The notes: generated from the letters alone by a model not told the origin. A stretch of 32,104 nt of DNA from Crenarchaeota archaeon SCGC AAA471-B05 (GCA_000380705.1 AQYM01000032.1:88569-120672), one strand, 5' to 3'; shown: positions 22,723 to 31,653, numbered from the stretch's first letter. A program made the numbers and translations.

Positions 22723-25700
22723 ATGTTTAAATTCATCTTTATCTTTACTTTTATGCTTATACTATTCATTTATATTCCTTCGGAATCGATTAACTTAGCT
22801 GACAAAGAAATGAGTAAAACTATATTAATTTCTCATAATAGATATTTGCCTTTTATTTATATTTCTCCAATCTCATATGAACCAAGTTATTTTTTGGAAT
22901 TTTATAATATAAGCGCTCTTCATCAAGAAGGATTTAAAGGAGAAAATAGTAGAATAGTAATAGTTATAGCTTATGGTAATGATAAAGCATTAGAAGATCT
23001 TTACGCTTTTTCCCAAATGAATAATCTTCCGAACCCAGATTTGAGAATAATTTATCCTAGTGGTAAACCCATCGAATCTAATTATACATGGAAAATATTG
23101 ACAAACTTAGCTTTACAATGGTCCCATCTAATATCTCCTTTATCTAAAAAAGTATTAATTGTAGCAAAGAATGATACGTCTGATTTAGAAAATGCGATAA
23201 TTTATGCTTTAAATAATTTCCCATCTTCAGTAATCGTTTTACCTTTTGGAAGAGCGGAAAGCACTTTTTCAAATTCTACTTTAAATTATTTGAGTTATTT
23301 ATTTAAAGAAAGCACAAAGTTTGGTTCTATTGTCATCTCTCCTTCTGGCGATCTAGGTAACAAGCTTACTTTTTATCCTTCTTCAGATCCTTATGTTTTA
23401 TCCGTTGGTTCAACTATAAGAATTAATAATAATGAATTAGGATGGAACTCAAGTGGAGGAGGCTACAGTAATTATTTTAATTCACCACAATGGCAAAAAT
23501 CAAGCAAAGTTAGTAATGCTAAAAGGGCTTTTCCTGATGTTTCGTTTGATGTCGGTGGTTATAAAGTTTATGTGGATGGTAATTTTATAAATGTAGCAGG
23601 ACCATCACCATCAAGTGTTATATTTTCCTCGATAATTTCTTTAATAAATTATAAAATAAAAAACATAAATTTTCTTTTGTATCAAATAGGCTCCTCTAAC
23701 TATTATAACAATATTTTCAATGATATATTATTGGGCAATAATGGCTACAACGCTAAACTGGGTTGGGATGCAGTAACAGGATGGGGTTCTCCGAAGGTTT
23801 ATAACTTTGTTAAATTTCTTTCCAATAATATAGCAACTGTAACAATTGATTATAAAGGCTCAAAATATTCTCCTTATATTAAAATAAACGGTTATGAATA
23901 TGAAATTCCTGAAAGTTTTAATTTTATTTTAAATTCCACACAGACTTTTGAAATACAAGAAATAATAGAAGGAAATCTCGATAGATTCGTGTTTACCAAT
24001 TGGAGTGGAGATATTGTAAGTAATTCAAGTAAAATAAACATGAATATAAATAAAAATTATTTCCTTTTAGCCAATTATAAAATACAATACAGAGTAATAG
24101 TTAATTCAGAATATAGTGAAGTAAAGGGAGATGGATGGTATGATGTAAATTCAACAGTTAAAATTTCTCTAAAAAACGATACTGTATATCTTTCCAACGA
24201 TACTAGGGTTATTTTTGATGGTTGGTCAGGATATGGTATTAATGCTTACAATGGACGAAATTTAACGTTTACAATCCAAGTAAATGGATGGGTAATTCAA
24301 ATAGCTAAGTGGAAAAGACAGTATTTTCTAGAAATTATTACAAATTATTTCGACCCAAATGTTTCAGGATGGTATGATGAAAATTCCAATGTTACAATTA
24401 AACTTGAAAATTATACTTATTATATTAACGAAAACGAAAGATACGTTTTTGATAGTTGGAAATTTTTGAAACCAAATTATCCTTCAGTAAATGAGAATAT
24501 CTTACAGATAAACGTTCAGCAACCAATGAAAATAATTGCCGTATGGAAAAAACAAAATAAACTAAATATAGAAAATTATATAGATGGATTAAAAGTAGAA
24601 TTAAAAATCAAAGGAGAAGGTTGGTATTATGAGAATGAAACTGCTTATTTTACAAGCGATAAGTATTATTATTTCACCAATAATACAAGGTTAGTTTTAC
24701 TTGGTTATAAGATAAATGATGAACTTATAAATAATAACAAAGGTCAACTGGTTATGAATAAACCATATAATGTTAAATTTTATTGGAAAATTCAATATTT
24801 AATACAAACTTTTACACCTATTTCTTTAATCAACGGTACTGGCTGGTATGATAAAGGTGAATTAATTAAAATCTTTCTTAAGGAAACCGTGGTCTATGTT
24901 AATTTAAATACAAGATATAAGTTTAAAGGTTTTAATTTATCTGATTATTTAAGCTTAGATATAAAAAGTTATGCAACTCTTGAAATTAAAGTAAAAAAGC
25001 CTCTTATAATATTAGCCTTATGGTCTTTACAATATTATGTCGAAGTAAGAAGTTTATTCGCTCAAACCTTTGGTACTGGTTGGTATGATGCTTTTTCTAT
25101 CGCATATATAGAAGTTTATCCTAAGGAAATATACAATTACCAAGGTTCAAGGCTCATCTTTTCTCATTGGATTATCAACGGAAATGAATACTATAACAAT
25201 TATATAGAAGTTAAAGAACCTATAAAAGCTGAGGCAATTTATGTATTACAACATAAAGTTAGATTAAAAATAAAGGACATCAAAAGCAATGAAATTGATA
25301 ACTTTTCAGTGATTTATTTGGATAAATTTGGAAGGGAAAAGATATTTGAAAAGGAAGAGTGGTTTAACGAAGGAGATGTTTTAAAAATAAAGGAGATAAT
25401 AGTAAACAACGAAAGATATTATTTCCCAATTGAAACTCCAGTTTATTCTGGTAGGGAAATAGAAATAACACTTCCTATTTCAAATGTTGAAGTTGTAATA
25501 AAAGATCTATTTGGAATTCCTATTAAAGGTATAGAAGTGGCTCTAATCACTGAAACAGGTAATAAATATGTCAGTTATACAAATGATGAAGGAAAAATAA
25601 TATTTAATAATATCAAAATTGGTAAGCTTATAGTAAAGGTTAAATATGCCTTGTTTGATTTGGAATATGAAGTTAAAGATTATAACGAAATAATTTTACC

Positions 25701-25812
25701 TTTAAGTTTCCAATCTTTTATATTATTTATCCTCTTTATATTTATATCTTTAACTTTAATTTTAATAAGAAGATACTATATAAAAATATATATTAAAAAA
25801 GTTTTAAAATAA
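22723..25812 (+). CDS. Sedolisin (S53)-like surface protein, catalytic acids missing, repeat-rich
   Basis: A 1029-residue protein. Residues 1-24 are a signal peptide; about 60-370 follow the S53 catalytic fold without the usual long propeptide. The oxyanion Asp (D210, SPSGDLG) and nucleophile Ser (S295, VAGPSPSS) are kept, as are the calcium-site elements (FNDILLG...GWDAVTGWGSP). The acid pair E-x3-D that activates Ser in kumamolisin (GEVELDIE) is replaced: L126 and A130 (ILTNLALQW). Five repeats of about 78 residues follow, each with a GWYD-type motif (about 470, 548, 632, 706, 785). Then come a Cna-B-like domain (about 925-985) and a C-terminal membrane helix with a basic tail. It is likely a surface-displayed binding protein or inactive protease. 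Confidence 0.82.
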   Translation: MFKFIFIFTFMLILFIYIPSESINLADKEMSKTILISHNRYLPFIYISPISYEPSYFLEFYNISALHQEGFKGENSRIVIVIAYGNDKALEDLYAFSQMNNLPNPDLRIIYPSGKPIESNYTWKILTNLALQWSHLISPLSKKVLIVAKNDTSDLENAIIYALNNFPSSVIVLPFGRAESTFSNSTLNYLSYLFKESTKFGSIVISPSGDLGNKLTFYPSSDPYVLSVGSTIRINNNELGWNSSGGGYSNYFNSPQWQKSSKVSNAKRAFPDVSFDVGGYKVYVDGNFINVAGPSPSSVIFSSIISLINYKIKNINFLLYQIGSSNYYNNIFNDILLGNNGYNAKLGWDAVTGWGSPKVYNFVKFLSNNIATVTIDYKGSKYSPYIKINGYEYEIPESFNFILNSTQTFEIQEIIEGNLDRFVFTNWSGDIVSNSSKINMNINKNYFLLANYKIQYRVIVNSEYSEVKGDGWYDVNSTVKISLKNDTVYLSNDTRVIFDGWSGYGINAYNGRNLTFTIQVNGWVIQIAKWKRQYFLEIITNYFDPNVSGWYDENSNVTIKLENYTYYINENERYVFDSWKFLKPNYPSVNENILQINVQQPMKIIAVWKKQNKLNIENYIDGLKVELKIKGEGWYYENETAYFTSDKYYYFTNNTRLVLLGYKINDELINNNKGQLVMNKPYNVKFYWKIQYLIQTFTPISLINGTGWYDKGELIKIFLKETVVYVNLNTRYKFKGFNLSDYLSLDIKSYATLEIKVKKPLIILALWSLQYYVEVRSLFAQTFGTGWYDAFSIAYIEVYPKEIYNYQGSRLIFSHWIINGNEYYNNYIEVKEPIKAEAIYVLQHKVRLKIKDIKSNEIDNFSVIYLDKFGREKIFEKEEWFNEGDVLKIKEIIVNNERYYFPIETPVYSGREIEITLPISNVEVVIKDLFGIPIKGIEVALITETGNKYVSYTNDEGKIIFNNIKIGKLIVKVKYALFDLEYEVKDYNEIILPLSFQSFILFILFIFISLTLILIRRYYIKIYIKKVLK

Positions 25813-25831
25813 AATAATGAAGAAAAGAAAT

Positions 25832-25843
25832 AAATTTATAATT
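25832..25843 (+). promoter_or_regulatory. A-box promoter of the nre gene
   Basis: AAATTTATAATT is centred 27 bp before the ATG at 25864, the leaderless distance. No ribosome-binding site is seen between. Confidence 0.5.
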
Positions 25844-25863
25844 GAAATATTAAAATAATATCG

Positions 25864-27108
25864 ATGGTTTTTGGTAAAAAGATAGTTTTAGAACCTTCGG
25901 CTGAGATATGTATCCCTTGTAGAGGAGCTAAGTTATTATGCGGAAGGAGTTATTGTCCTATTTTAATAAAAAATATCAAACTCGTAAAAAATATAGAAAT
26001 AAATAAAAAAATAATAGAAGGATCGTCCCCTCCCTCAGTATTTGTAGGAAGAATTAATTATCCTAAAGTTGCAGTTGGTCCTTTGGTCCCTCCTTACTTT
26101 GGTAACACAAAGATTTTTGATTATCCTGAAGCGTGGAATAACTTAAAAATAGAAGATATATTAAATTATAGAATATCGTTGGTTAGAAGTTATAAGTTTG
26201 TTAAAGTAGAATCCATTGAAGATCCTTATGTATTGGCTTTACATGAAATTGCTTTATCTTATATTCCTGTTAACATGCATGTTGAATTAAAAAAGAATCC
26301 TTCTAAAATACCTTTGTTTGATGACATCCTTCCTCCTTTAGGTCCTTCCTCTTTACTTGATAGATTTAAGATTCTTTCAAACATAAAAACTGATAAAAAA
26401 ATAGAGAAAATTTATTATGATAAGGATTTAAAAGCAAATGAAGGAATAATAAAGCTTTACAATGAAAATGTGGAATTGTCAAGAATTGTTAAAGTTTTTA
26501 GTCTAGGAATGCTTGGACTAAAAAAGAATAGAAAATTAGTTCCTACAAGATGGAGCATAACTGCTGTGGATGATATAATTTCTAAGGATTTGATTAAAAA
26601 AATTAAGCAATTTAATATGATAGATAAAGTAAGAGTATTTATTTATAACAAATTCATGAATAACTTTGTTATAATTCTTTTTCCTTCCAAATGGATGTAT
26701 GAATGGATAGAAGCATGGTATCCTAAGACTACTTGGAATCTTTATGGTAAAGAAATTGAAGTTGAATCAGATCATGAATTAAGCTCAGGTAAAACTAGAT
26801 ATTCGAATTTAGGCGGTTGTTATTATGCAGTAAGACTTGCAGTAAGTGAATATTTAATAAGAGAAAGAAAACAGGCTGGCGTTTTGGCAATAAGAGAAAT
26901 TTTACCAGGTTTTATTACTTCCATAGGAGTTTGGTTTGTAAGAGAAACCTTAAGGGAAATATTTAGAAAAAATGATTACAAAGAATTTGAAGATTTAAAA
27001 GAAGCAATAAATTATTCTTTAAATTATTTATTAACCGATAAAGAAAAAATAATAAATTCAAGCTATATACTAAAATATTTATTAAAATATTCAACTTTTA
27101 TATTTTAA
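25864..27108 (+). CDS. Nre-family DNA repair protein
   Basis: A 414-residue archaeal Nre protein. The N-terminal zinc motif is C16-x2-C19-x6-C26-x4-C31 (CIPCRGAKLLCGRSYCP). Typical Nre segments follow: PPSVFVGRINYPKVAVGPL, the long middle VPTRWSITAVDDIIS, and C-terminal GGCYYAVRLAVSEYL and REILPGFITSIGVWFVRE. NreA of haloarchaea binds PCNA and is needed for resistance to mitomycin C-type damage; biochemical activity is unresolved. The C-terminal end (KYLLKYSTFIF) is hydrophobic as PCNA-binding tails can be, but I see no clear PIP box. Stop codons of this gene and the convergent F420 reductase gene are only 2 bp apart. Confidence 0.9.
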   Translation: MVFGKKIVLEPSAEICIPCRGAKLLCGRSYCPILIKNIKLVKNIEINKKIIEGSSPPSVFVGRINYPKVAVGPLVPPYFGNTKIFDYPEAWNNLKIEDILNYRISLVRSYKFVKVESIEDPYVLALHEIALSYIPVNMHVELKKNPSKIPLFDDILPPLGPSSLLDRFKILSNIKTDKKIEKIYYDKDLKANEGIIKLYNENVELSRIVKVFSLGMLGLKKNRKLVPTRWSITAVDDIISKDLIKKIKQFNMIDKVRVFIYNKFMNNFVIILFPSKWMYEWIEAWYPKTTWNLYGKEIEVESDHELSSGKTRYSNLGGCYYAVRLAVSEYLIRERKQAGVLAIREILPGFITSIGVWFVRETLREIFRKNDYKEFEDLKEAINYSLNYLLTDKEKIINSSYILKYLLKYSTFIF

Positions 27109-27110
27109 AA

Positions 27111-27794
27111 TTATTCTACAAATTTTATACTTAAATTCCAAATCTTTGAATTTATAGATATATTTAATATAGTTAAAGTTAAACTTTCTATTAAGTTAGC
27201 CAAATCCAATCCTCCTACATAAAGAGGGTTCAAATGTATACTTAAGTCTTTTATCAATTTTATGAACTTATCGATAATATTTTTATTATCAGTACAAAAA
27301 GGCACATCATAATTTAATCTATGATATGGATCAGCTAATTTTTTGGCTGGTATTGTATGTAAAGCTGCAATTACTTTATCTGTTTGAAGTATTTTTGCTA
27401 TTTCTTCTGCAGCTGAAGTAGCGCCTTGCCTTATTATACTAGGATCATAGATAAATTTCAAATCTTTTTTTGCTATTGGAACTACAGGAGAAATTATTAT
27501 TGCTTCTCTGTTTATTTTCTCTTTTAATCCTTCCAAAAAGCTATAAAGGTATTGGGCCGGAATAGTTAAAACTATTACATCTGCAGTTGAAGCAGCTTCC
27601 GAATTTTCCATTCCAGTAATATTACCTTTCATTTCTTCTAAATAAGCTGAGGCAGCTTTTATTACATATTCTTTGGCTTCTTTTTCTGCTTTCTCTTTAA
27701 ACCTTGAACCAATTATTACTTCATGCGCTCTTGACCATCTTATAGCCAAGCCTTCACCAAATTCCCCTGTTCCTCCTAATATAGCTATTTTCAT
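27111..27794 (-). CDS. npdG: F420H2:NADP oxidoreductase (NpdG/Fno)
   Basis: A 227-residue Rossmann protein of the NADPH-dependent F420 reductase family. The N-terminus IAILGGTGEFGEGLAIRW is the family nucleotide loop, IIGSRFKEKAE supplies the Ser/Arg that read the NADP phosphate, and VIVLTIPAQYL, ISPVVPI, VIAALHTIPAKKL and YDVPFCTDN follow. It moves hydride between NADPH and the deazaflavin F420, implying that this organism uses F420. An A-box-like sequence lies about 26 bp upstream of the ATG, inside the end of the gene remnant at 27811-27983. Length is normal. Confidence 0.92.
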   Translation of the reverse strand: MKIAILGGTGEFGEGLAIRWSRAHEVIIGSRFKEKAEKEAKEYVIKAASAYLEEMKGNITGMENSEAASTADVIVLTIPAQYLYSFLEGLKEKINREAIIISPVVPIAKKDLKFIYDPSIIRQGATSAAEEIAKILQTDKVIAALHTIPAKKLADPYHRLNYDVPFCTDNKNIIDKFIKLIKDLSIHLNPLYVGGLDLANLIESLTLTILNISINSKIWNLSIKFVE

Positions 27795-27810
27795 AATTTC
27801 TTAAGCAATT

Positions 27811-27983
27811 TTAGAAATTTAAGTTTGTTTTTTCTTTCCCTAATATTATCTTTGTGTCTCCATATTCCTTTTTAAAACTGATAACTGAGATACCTAATTC
27901 ATCTATCGTTGCACTGTTATCAAGTCTTCAGTTAGGTTCCTATCCAACGTTATAAAAGCATATAGATCAAGGGAGTTGGTTAT
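27811..27983 (-). pseudogene. Remnant of a decayed minus-strand gene
   Basis: Within the 244-bp gap before the permease gene, minus-strand translation gives protein-like sequence in two frames that join through a shift near 27905: LYAFITLDRNLTEDLI (27983-27903, ending TAG) and then IDELGISVISF followed by KKEYGDTKII, ending TAA at 27811. A TAG also precedes the first piece. Regular helix-strand character and absence of rare residues suggest a once-coding C-terminal fragment. I cannot name the family. It could instead be chance, since only about 55 codons are involved. Confidence 0.4.
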
Positions 27984-28005
27984 CTAGATTGGATTAAAAG
28001 AAGAA

Positions 28006-28016
28006 AAATTTTTAAG
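28006..28016 (+). promoter_or_regulatory. A-box promoter of the ABC exporter operon
   Basis: AAATTTTTAAG is centred 27 bp before the ATG at 28039, the usual leaderless spacing for this genome. Confidence 0.45.
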
Positions 28017-28038
28017 CTAATTAGTTTCTTTTAAAAAT

Positions 28039-28374
28039 ATGAATATTTTTAAAATAGTTTATCGAAGATTTACAAGACGTTTTTTATTTTTTAGTGGAAT
28101 AATAATCTTAGCAATAATCATTTCAATAATTTTCACCGGGGTAAATATAGGAGGACATTTAGCAATGATAAGATCATTAAATGAAATCTTAGAAGAACAA
28201 ATCTTCGTAGATATAACCATTAGTTATCTTATAACCAATGAAGATAAAATTAACAGTGTAATAGAGGAAATTAATGGAATTGCGGGGGTTTATAAAGTAG
28301 AACCGATATTGGAATTTTCGATAAACCAAACAACCAACTCTGAGCATTTTTTTTTTTTTTGCTATAAAGGATGA
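28039..28374 (+). CDS. FtsX-family ABC permease, 5' part (frameshifted)
   Basis: The first 107 codons of an FtsX/MacB-type permease. Residues about 14-36 form the first membrane helix (SGIIILAIIISIIFTGVNIG), followed by the start of the extracytoplasmic domain (EEINGIAGVYKVEPILEFS). The frame then runs through 14 consecutive T (28347-28360) and ends after CYKG at TGA 28372. The continuation AIKDDSLFYIKLGLLPPK lies in the +1 frame (28361 onward), so 13 T instead of 14 would restore an 879-residue protein. It is either a sequencing error, a real or reversible mutation, or a slippage site; see the tract entry. Confidence 0.8.
   Translation: MNIFKIVYRRFTRRFLFFSGIIILAIIISIIFTGVNIGGHLAMIRSLNEILEEQIFVDITISYLITNEDKINSVIEEINGIAGVYKVEPILEFSINQTTNSEHFFFFCYKG
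28347..28360. repeat. 14-T homopolymer causing a frameshift in the permease gene
   Basis: Fourteen consecutive thymines in the coding strand. One fewer (or two more) would join the two permease frames exactly. Such tracts are prone to length change during replication, transcription and sequencing. Confidence 0.95.
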
Positions 28375-28378
28375 TAGC

Positions 28379-30679
28379 TTGTTTTATATTAAACTAGGTT
28401 TACTTCCTCCTAAACAATATGAAGCACTTTTAGTTTTAGCAAATGAATTTGTTACTTCTAAACTCCAGATATCAAATACATTAAACATAGGAAACGTTAC
28501 AATTTTTATCAAAAATGTTATAATCGGAGAACCTAAAGCTTTTCAATACTTTCGTACTGGTTCAATTTTATATTATATCATAAGTTATGATAGTTTTTTA
28601 AAAGAGTTTTTACAGAAAATTAATCAATTTGAAAGAAGACCAGTTTATCATTTAAACGTTTTTCTTGATAGAAGTTTAGTTATAGATGTTTCTGATTTGG
28701 AAAAAACAAAGAAAATTTTAACTGACATAAATTCTCAGGTAATTAATATAATAAAGAAGTATGGTTTTGCACATGATATTAATAATAGGCTGCTTAATAC
28801 TATAGATAGTATATCAGTAAACTATACTGGTTTTCTTTTACTTTTTACTTTTCTTTCTTTACCTTTGATATTTGTTTCATGGTACTTGGGTTCTTCATTA
28901 AGTGATTTGATATACAGTTTAAATAAAAGAGAAATGTCTCTATTCAAAATAAGAGGGTTTAGTAGAGGAAGACTATTTATGCTATATTCAATTGAAACTA
29001 TAATGGTTATCTTACTGGGAATAATTCTTGGTTATTTTCTTTCTTCAATAATTCTTTCCTTTTCTTTTAGGGTCTCTATTTATGATGTTGTCAAAATTTT
29101 AATTAGTAATCAAATAGCATTTATAATTACTTTAATCTTTTCTATGATAATATCATTCTTGGTTTTCATTCCTCCTTTAAAAAGAGTCTTAAATATACCT
29201 ATATTACACGGTTTATATGGAGAAACCTATGAGCATTTAGAAAAACCATATAAAAAATTTAGGGTTTGGATAGCTTTGATATTGGGAAGCTATAAACTAT
29301 TAATATGGATATTACAAATTAATCTTAACAATTTATTGTCCGAAGCAATCAAAACTCAAAACTTTCTATTAGTAATTATCTTATCAATCGCATTAATTAT
29401 CGATACTCCTCTAAATATTTTAGGTCCTTTCCTTTTCTTATACGGTATTTCAAAAATATTATCATACCATGGAAGTATTATACAAGAAAAATTCGTTTCA
29501 TCATTAAAGTTTTTGCTAAAAGATTTAACAATTATTTCTTCAAAAAGTATATCTAGAGCTGCTGCAAGAAATTCTATAATAATTTTTGTTATTTCAATTA
29601 TAATTTTCTACAGTTTTTTCAACATAATTAGCTTATCTTCCCAAGAAGATTTTAGAATACGTAATGCATATTTTGAAAGTGAATCTGATATTAAAGTGTA
29701 TTTTAACGATACCAATTTAGCTGAAAAATCATTAAATCAAATTAAAACTTTTCAAGAAATTGAATATGCAACCTTAGTTTATTATGCTAGTTATTTAGGT
29801 TATTATTCTAGCTACATTTATGCAATTAATCCTGAGGAGTATATTAAAGTAGCCTTTTATGAAGAAAGTTGGTTTAAACCAGAACCTCCTTTGAATTTAT
29901 TTAAAAAACTAGATGAAAATTCTATAATTTTAGATCTAAGTTTAGCTAATTATATGAATCTTAAAGTCAACAATGAAATAACGATACCTGTTGGTAGTTA
30001 CATTAAGAAGTTTAAGATAATAGGATTTGTTGGAAAAAATATCAGTTTCAGTTTTATTGGTCCTGCTCCTCCAATTCAGTTTAAGTCTTTCATAAATATA
30101 GCTTCAATACAGAATTTTAAATTCTTCTTTACCCCAATAATTTTAATTAAACTAAAATCCGTTGATTATACCAATTTAGTAAAGGAAAAAATAAAACAGA
30201 TGAAAGGTATCTTTAGAATCGTGACTTTCTTAGAAGTTTATAATAAACAAAGAATGAGTAGTATCTTTTTCACAGAAGATTATCTAAACTTTCAAACCTT
30301 AATTTCAGTTCTTTTAATTTCCTTAGGAATTATGGCTATATCAATAGTTAACCTTTTTGAAAGATCTAGAATTATAGTTTTACAAAATATTCGAGGTCTT
30401 GATAGAAATCAACTATTTAAAATAAACATTTTTGCCATGCTAGGGATCGTTATTTCTGCTTTAATAATAGGAATTATTACTTCATTCGTTACTGCATTGG
30501 GTTACGTAAATATGATCAATACCTTTTCATCTTTTTTACCTGTAGAATATAGAGTTATTGTTTTACCTCACCATTATTTATATTTATTTTATATTGTATC
30601 GGCTGTCTTCTTAAGTTTAATAATACCTATTGCTATATTTATTAGGAGAATACAAGCTAAAGTGGAGGAAGTGATATGA
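28379..30679 (+). CDS. FtsX-family ABC permease, 3' part (after frameshift)
   Basis: The remaining 766 codons of the permease. The coding frame is actually open from 28361; the TTG at 28379 is only the first formal start. It contains a soluble domain (about 1-140), a first FtsX block of three to four helices with the coupling segment NKREMSLFKIRGFSRGR, a central pair of helices, a second soluble domain (about 420-600) and a final FtsX block with ERSRIIVLQNIRGLDRNQ. About ten helices in all. Such permeases with MacB/LolD-type ATPases do not import nutrients; they move lipids or peptides, or drive envelope processes by mechanotransmission. The stop overlaps the ATPase start by 4 bp (ATGA). Confidence 0.85.
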   Translation: MFYIKLGLLPPKQYEALLVLANEFVTSKLQISNTLNIGNVTIFIKNVIIGEPKAFQYFRTGSILYYIISYDSFLKEFLQKINQFERRPVYHLNVFLDRSLVIDVSDLEKTKKILTDINSQVINIIKKYGFAHDINNRLLNTIDSISVNYTGFLLLFTFLSLPLIFVSWYLGSSLSDLIYSLNKREMSLFKIRGFSRGRLFMLYSIETIMVILLGIILGYFLSSIILSFSFRVSIYDVVKILISNQIAFIITLIFSMIISFLVFIPPLKRVLNIPILHGLYGETYEHLEKPYKKFRVWIALILGSYKLLIWILQINLNNLLSEAIKTQNFLLVIILSIALIIDTPLNILGPFLFLYGISKILSYHGSIIQEKFVSSLKFLLKDLTIISSKSISRAAARNSIIIFVISIIIFYSFFNIISLSSQEDFRIRNAYFESESDIKVYFNDTNLAEKSLNQIKTFQEIEYATLVYYASYLGYYSSYIYAINPEEYIKVAFYEESWFKPEPPLNLFKKLDENSIILDLSLANYMNLKVNNEITIPVGSYIKKFKIIGFVGKNISFSFIGPAPPIQFKSFINIASIQNFKFFFTPIILIKLKSVDYTNLVKEKIKQMKGIFRIVTFLEVYNKQRMSSIFFTEDYLNFQTLISVLLISLGIMAISIVNLFERSRIIVLQNIRGLDRNQLFKINIFAMLGIVISALIIGIITSFVTALGYVNMINTFSSFLPVEYRVIVLPHHYLYLFYIVSAVFLSLIIPIAIFIRRIQAKVEEVI

Positions 30680-31551
30680 AAGGTATCGATGTCCATGTTA
30701 AAAATTTAATAAAAATATATAAAACTGGTAAGGTAGAAGTTCAAGCTTTAAGAGGAGTCAATTTAGATGTTGAAAGTGGCAGTATTGTAGCAATAATAGG
30801 TCCAAGTGGGAGTGGTAAAACTACGTTACTTAATTTAATAGGTGGTTTAGATTATCCTACAGGAGGAACGGTTAAGGTTGGAGATATAGTAGTATCTAAT
30901 TTATCTCCTTCACAACTAATAAATTATAGAAGAAAATATGTAGGTTTCGTTTTTCAATTGTTTAATTTAATTCCAGATTTAACTGTGGAAGAAAATATAG
31001 AATTGCCTATGATAAGCTTGGGTGTACCTAAACAAAAAAGAAAGGATACAATAGAAATGTTATTGGACATATTAGGTATAAAAAATAAGAGATATCAGTT
31101 TCCTTCAGAACTTAGTGGGGGAGAACAACAAAGAGTTGCTATTGCGGTTGCTTTAGCAAATGATCCTCCGTTAATATTAGCTGATGAGCCTACTGGAGAA
31201 TTGGATTCTGCTAATACTAGGATAATAACAGATTATTTTTCAAAAATTAACCAAGAATTTAAAAAAACTATAATTATAGTTACCCATGATCCTAACGTAA
31301 CAAAAATAGCTCATGAAATTTATAGAATAGAAGATGGAATGATAAAAGGACGATTTATTCCATCGCAAGTTTATTCAACAACCAGTGCAAGTTACTCTGA
31401 ATATATTAGAAAGAGAATCGAAGAATTGGATGAACAATTAAGGAAGCTTGATGAAGAGTTTAAACAAGGTAGAATAGATAGCGATAAATATATTGAAGAT
31501 AAAATAAGACTAAAACAAAGAAAGCAAATATTATTGGAGGAACTACAATAA
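30676..31551 (+). CDS. ABC transporter ATPase, MacB/LolD type
   Basis: A 291-residue ATP-binding subunit. Walker A GPSGSGKTT (42-50), Q-loop Q94 (VFQLFNLIPDLTVEENI), signature LSGGEQQR (146-153), Walker B LILADEPTGELD with E171 and switch H204 (IIVTHDP) are intact, so it should hydrolyse ATP. Family members end near residue 225-235; here about 50 residues of charged coiled coil are added (RIEELDEQLRKLDEEFKQGR then IDSDKYIEDKIRLKQR), a SHOCT-like pattern of a helix, a Gly-containing turn and a second helix. The start overlaps the permease stop (ATGA), and the ribosome-binding-site-like GGAGG at 30664-30668 precedes it. Confidence 0.95.
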   Translation: MKGIDVHVKNLIKIYKTGKVEVQALRGVNLDVESGSIVAIIGPSGSGKTTLLNLIGGLDYPTGGTVKVGDIVVSNLSPSQLINYRRKYVGFVFQLFNLIPDLTVEENIELPMISLGVPKQKRKDTIEMLLDILGIKNKRYQFPSELSGGEQQRVAIAVALANDPPLILADEPTGELDSANTRIITDYFSKINQEFKKTIIIVTHDPNVTKIAHEIYRIEDGMIKGRFIPSQVYSTTSASYSEYIRKRIEELDEQLRKLDEEFKQGRIDSDKYIEDKIRLKQRKQILLEELQ

Positions 31552-31555
31552 ATTA

Positions 31556-31634
31556 TCGTCCTTTAGTGCAGAGAAGAAATCAGAAAAGACAAACATTCAA
31601 TAATAACTAACTTTCTCCTAGCTCTAAAGGACGA
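31556..31634. repeat. 11-bp perfect inverted repeat after the ATPase gene
   Basis: TCGTCCTTTAG (31556-31566) and CTAAAGGACGA (31624-31634) are exact inverted copies separated by 57 bp, starting 5 bp after the ATPase stop. The right arm lies within GCTCTAAAGGACGAGGTTT (31621-31639), nearly the same as the motif at 7565-7584. It may be a 3' RNA hairpin, or the relic of the right end of an IS200/IS605-like element. No transposase gene remains. Confidence 0.6.
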
Positions 31635-31653
31635 GGTTTCCAATATTTGGAAT

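Noticed and set aside
27878..27951. Possible structured RNA hairpin in the npdG-permease gap
   Set aside because: Pairing needs bulges and is short; the protein-remnant reading explains the sequence at least as well, so it is not listed as an RNA gene.
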